Of a DNA stretch of 14,892 nucleotides, positions 14,526 to 14,892 are shown in pieces. Positions within the stretch are counted from its first letter, which is position 1; every line of letters starts with the position of its first letter. Origin of the DNA: Planctomycetota bacterium (GTDB lineage Bacteria; Planctomycetota; Planctomycetia; Pirellulales; Pirellulaceae); NCBI GenBank assembly GCA_026692885.1, contig JAPLNJ010000310.1, positions 1 to 14,892 on the forward strand, read 5' to 3'. A program made the translations under genes and the position numbers. Below the pieces are notes generated by a model. The model was given only the letters and a program-made list of their open reading frames with translations. It made no database searches and was not told the DNA's origin.

Positions 14526-14892
14526 TCAGCCGTTCCAGTCGCGGCAGTGATCATCGCGAAAGTCGCACATCATGCACGCGAAGCCGGGCCGGAAAACGAG
14601 CCGGCCGGAATCGAGGTCGTCGAGATAGGCCCGAATGACGCTGAACAGACGACGGAAGTGAGCGTCGGTGCGGGCCGCGTACTGGTGGAACTCAACCTTC
14701 GACGTCTTGGTTTTGATCAGGGATCTGATCTCCAGTCCGCCTTCTTCCCGCCCAGTCGCCTGTCGATACAGATACGCGTAACTCGACAGCTGGATTTCGT
14801 GCGTGACCTCGAACGGTGCCGATGACTTGGCCGCCGTCTTGAAGTCGCAGATCCGCGGGCCGTATTCGTCATCCTGAATCAGATCAACTATA
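14526..14892 (-). CDS. PD-(D/E)XK nuclease (RecB/Cas4-like), 5'-truncated by window edge
   Basis: The minus strand reads open from the window edge to TGA at 14526-14528, giving about 121 codons of the C-terminal part. Near the edge, VDLIQDDEYGPRICDFKTA supplies the PD-(D/E)XK core: the first Asp, then D-x-K in DFKT. HEIQLSSYAYLYRQATG is the QxxxY helix typical of RecB-family nucleases. The C-terminus, FACMMCDFRDDHCRDW, has a Cys-x2-Cys-x5-Cys cluster like the iron-sulphur ligands of AddB/Cas4-type nucleases; a fourth Cys would lie upstream. Such proteins process DNA ends in phage replication, recombination or CRISPR adaptation. No cas genes are visible, and with microproteins behind it a phage or mobile-element setting is likelier. 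Confidence 0.75.
   Translation of the reverse strand, partial: IVDLIQDDEYGPRICDFKTAAKSSAPFEVTHEIQLSSYAYLYRQATGREEGGLEIRSLIKTKTSKVEFHQYAARTDAHFRRLFSVIRAYLDDLDSGRLVFRPGFACMMCDFRDDHCRDWNG

Noticed and set aside
1..14892. CRISPR array, tRNA, rRNA or complete insertion sequence
   Set aside because: No spaced direct repeats, cloverleaf, rRNA motifs or transposase domain seen on either strand.

Overview
The window is GC-rich, densely coded bacterial DNA, most likely from a planctomycete (Pirellulales-like) genome or metagenome bin. The evidence is a run of secreted carbohydrate-active proteins with LamG, F5/8-like and CBM-like modules, short translationally coupled operons, and a small minus-strand protein of a type I associate with planctomycetes. 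This assignment is inference from gene content, not from a marker gene.

Region 1 (1-7751, plus strand) is a catabolic and repair cluster. It holds the 3' part of an exonuclease III gene, a secreted endonuclease/exonuclease/phosphatase (EEP) protein, a GH29-type alpha-L-fucosidase with LamG, a truncated secreted protein, a GH-A-like secreted protein with an EYSNEIWN motif, a secreted protein split by one extra base near 6445, and a truncated protein with an N-terminal Ig-like segment. Three of the seven genes are broken, so the cluster looks decaying or recombined.

Region 2 (7713-8709) carries one small minus-strand gene and then about 700 bases without protein genes. Its right half, 8456-8674, is highly structured. 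It has three hairpins capped by GNRA tetraloops, a closed three-way junction (8503-8652), and an intrinsic terminator (8641-8674) that shares a strand with the junction's outer stem. This is the layout of a transcription attenuator or riboswitch, or of a self-terminating small RNA. It ends 20 bases before the Shine-Dalgarno sequence of the next operon.

Region 3 (8710-13880, plus strand) is a tight operon: a 742-aa dynamin-like GTPase, a 319-aa Ras-like GTPase, a 388-aa single-pass membrane protein with an outside Ig-like domain, a 66-aa peptide resembling the N-terminus of acid ceramidase/NAAA enzymes, and a 189-aa HExxH metallopeptidase. Two unlike GTPases beside a membrane sensor-like protein and a peptidase recall the double-GTPase/GTPase-associated NTP-dependent conflict systems. 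I regard this operon and its structured leader as the most likely undescribed system here. The defence role is inference.

Region 4 (13881-14892) has convergent hairpins and then minus-strand genes: two very small membrane proteins and, at the right edge, the 3' part of a PD-(D/E)XK (RecB/Cas4-like) nuclease. This looks phage- or mobile-element-derived.
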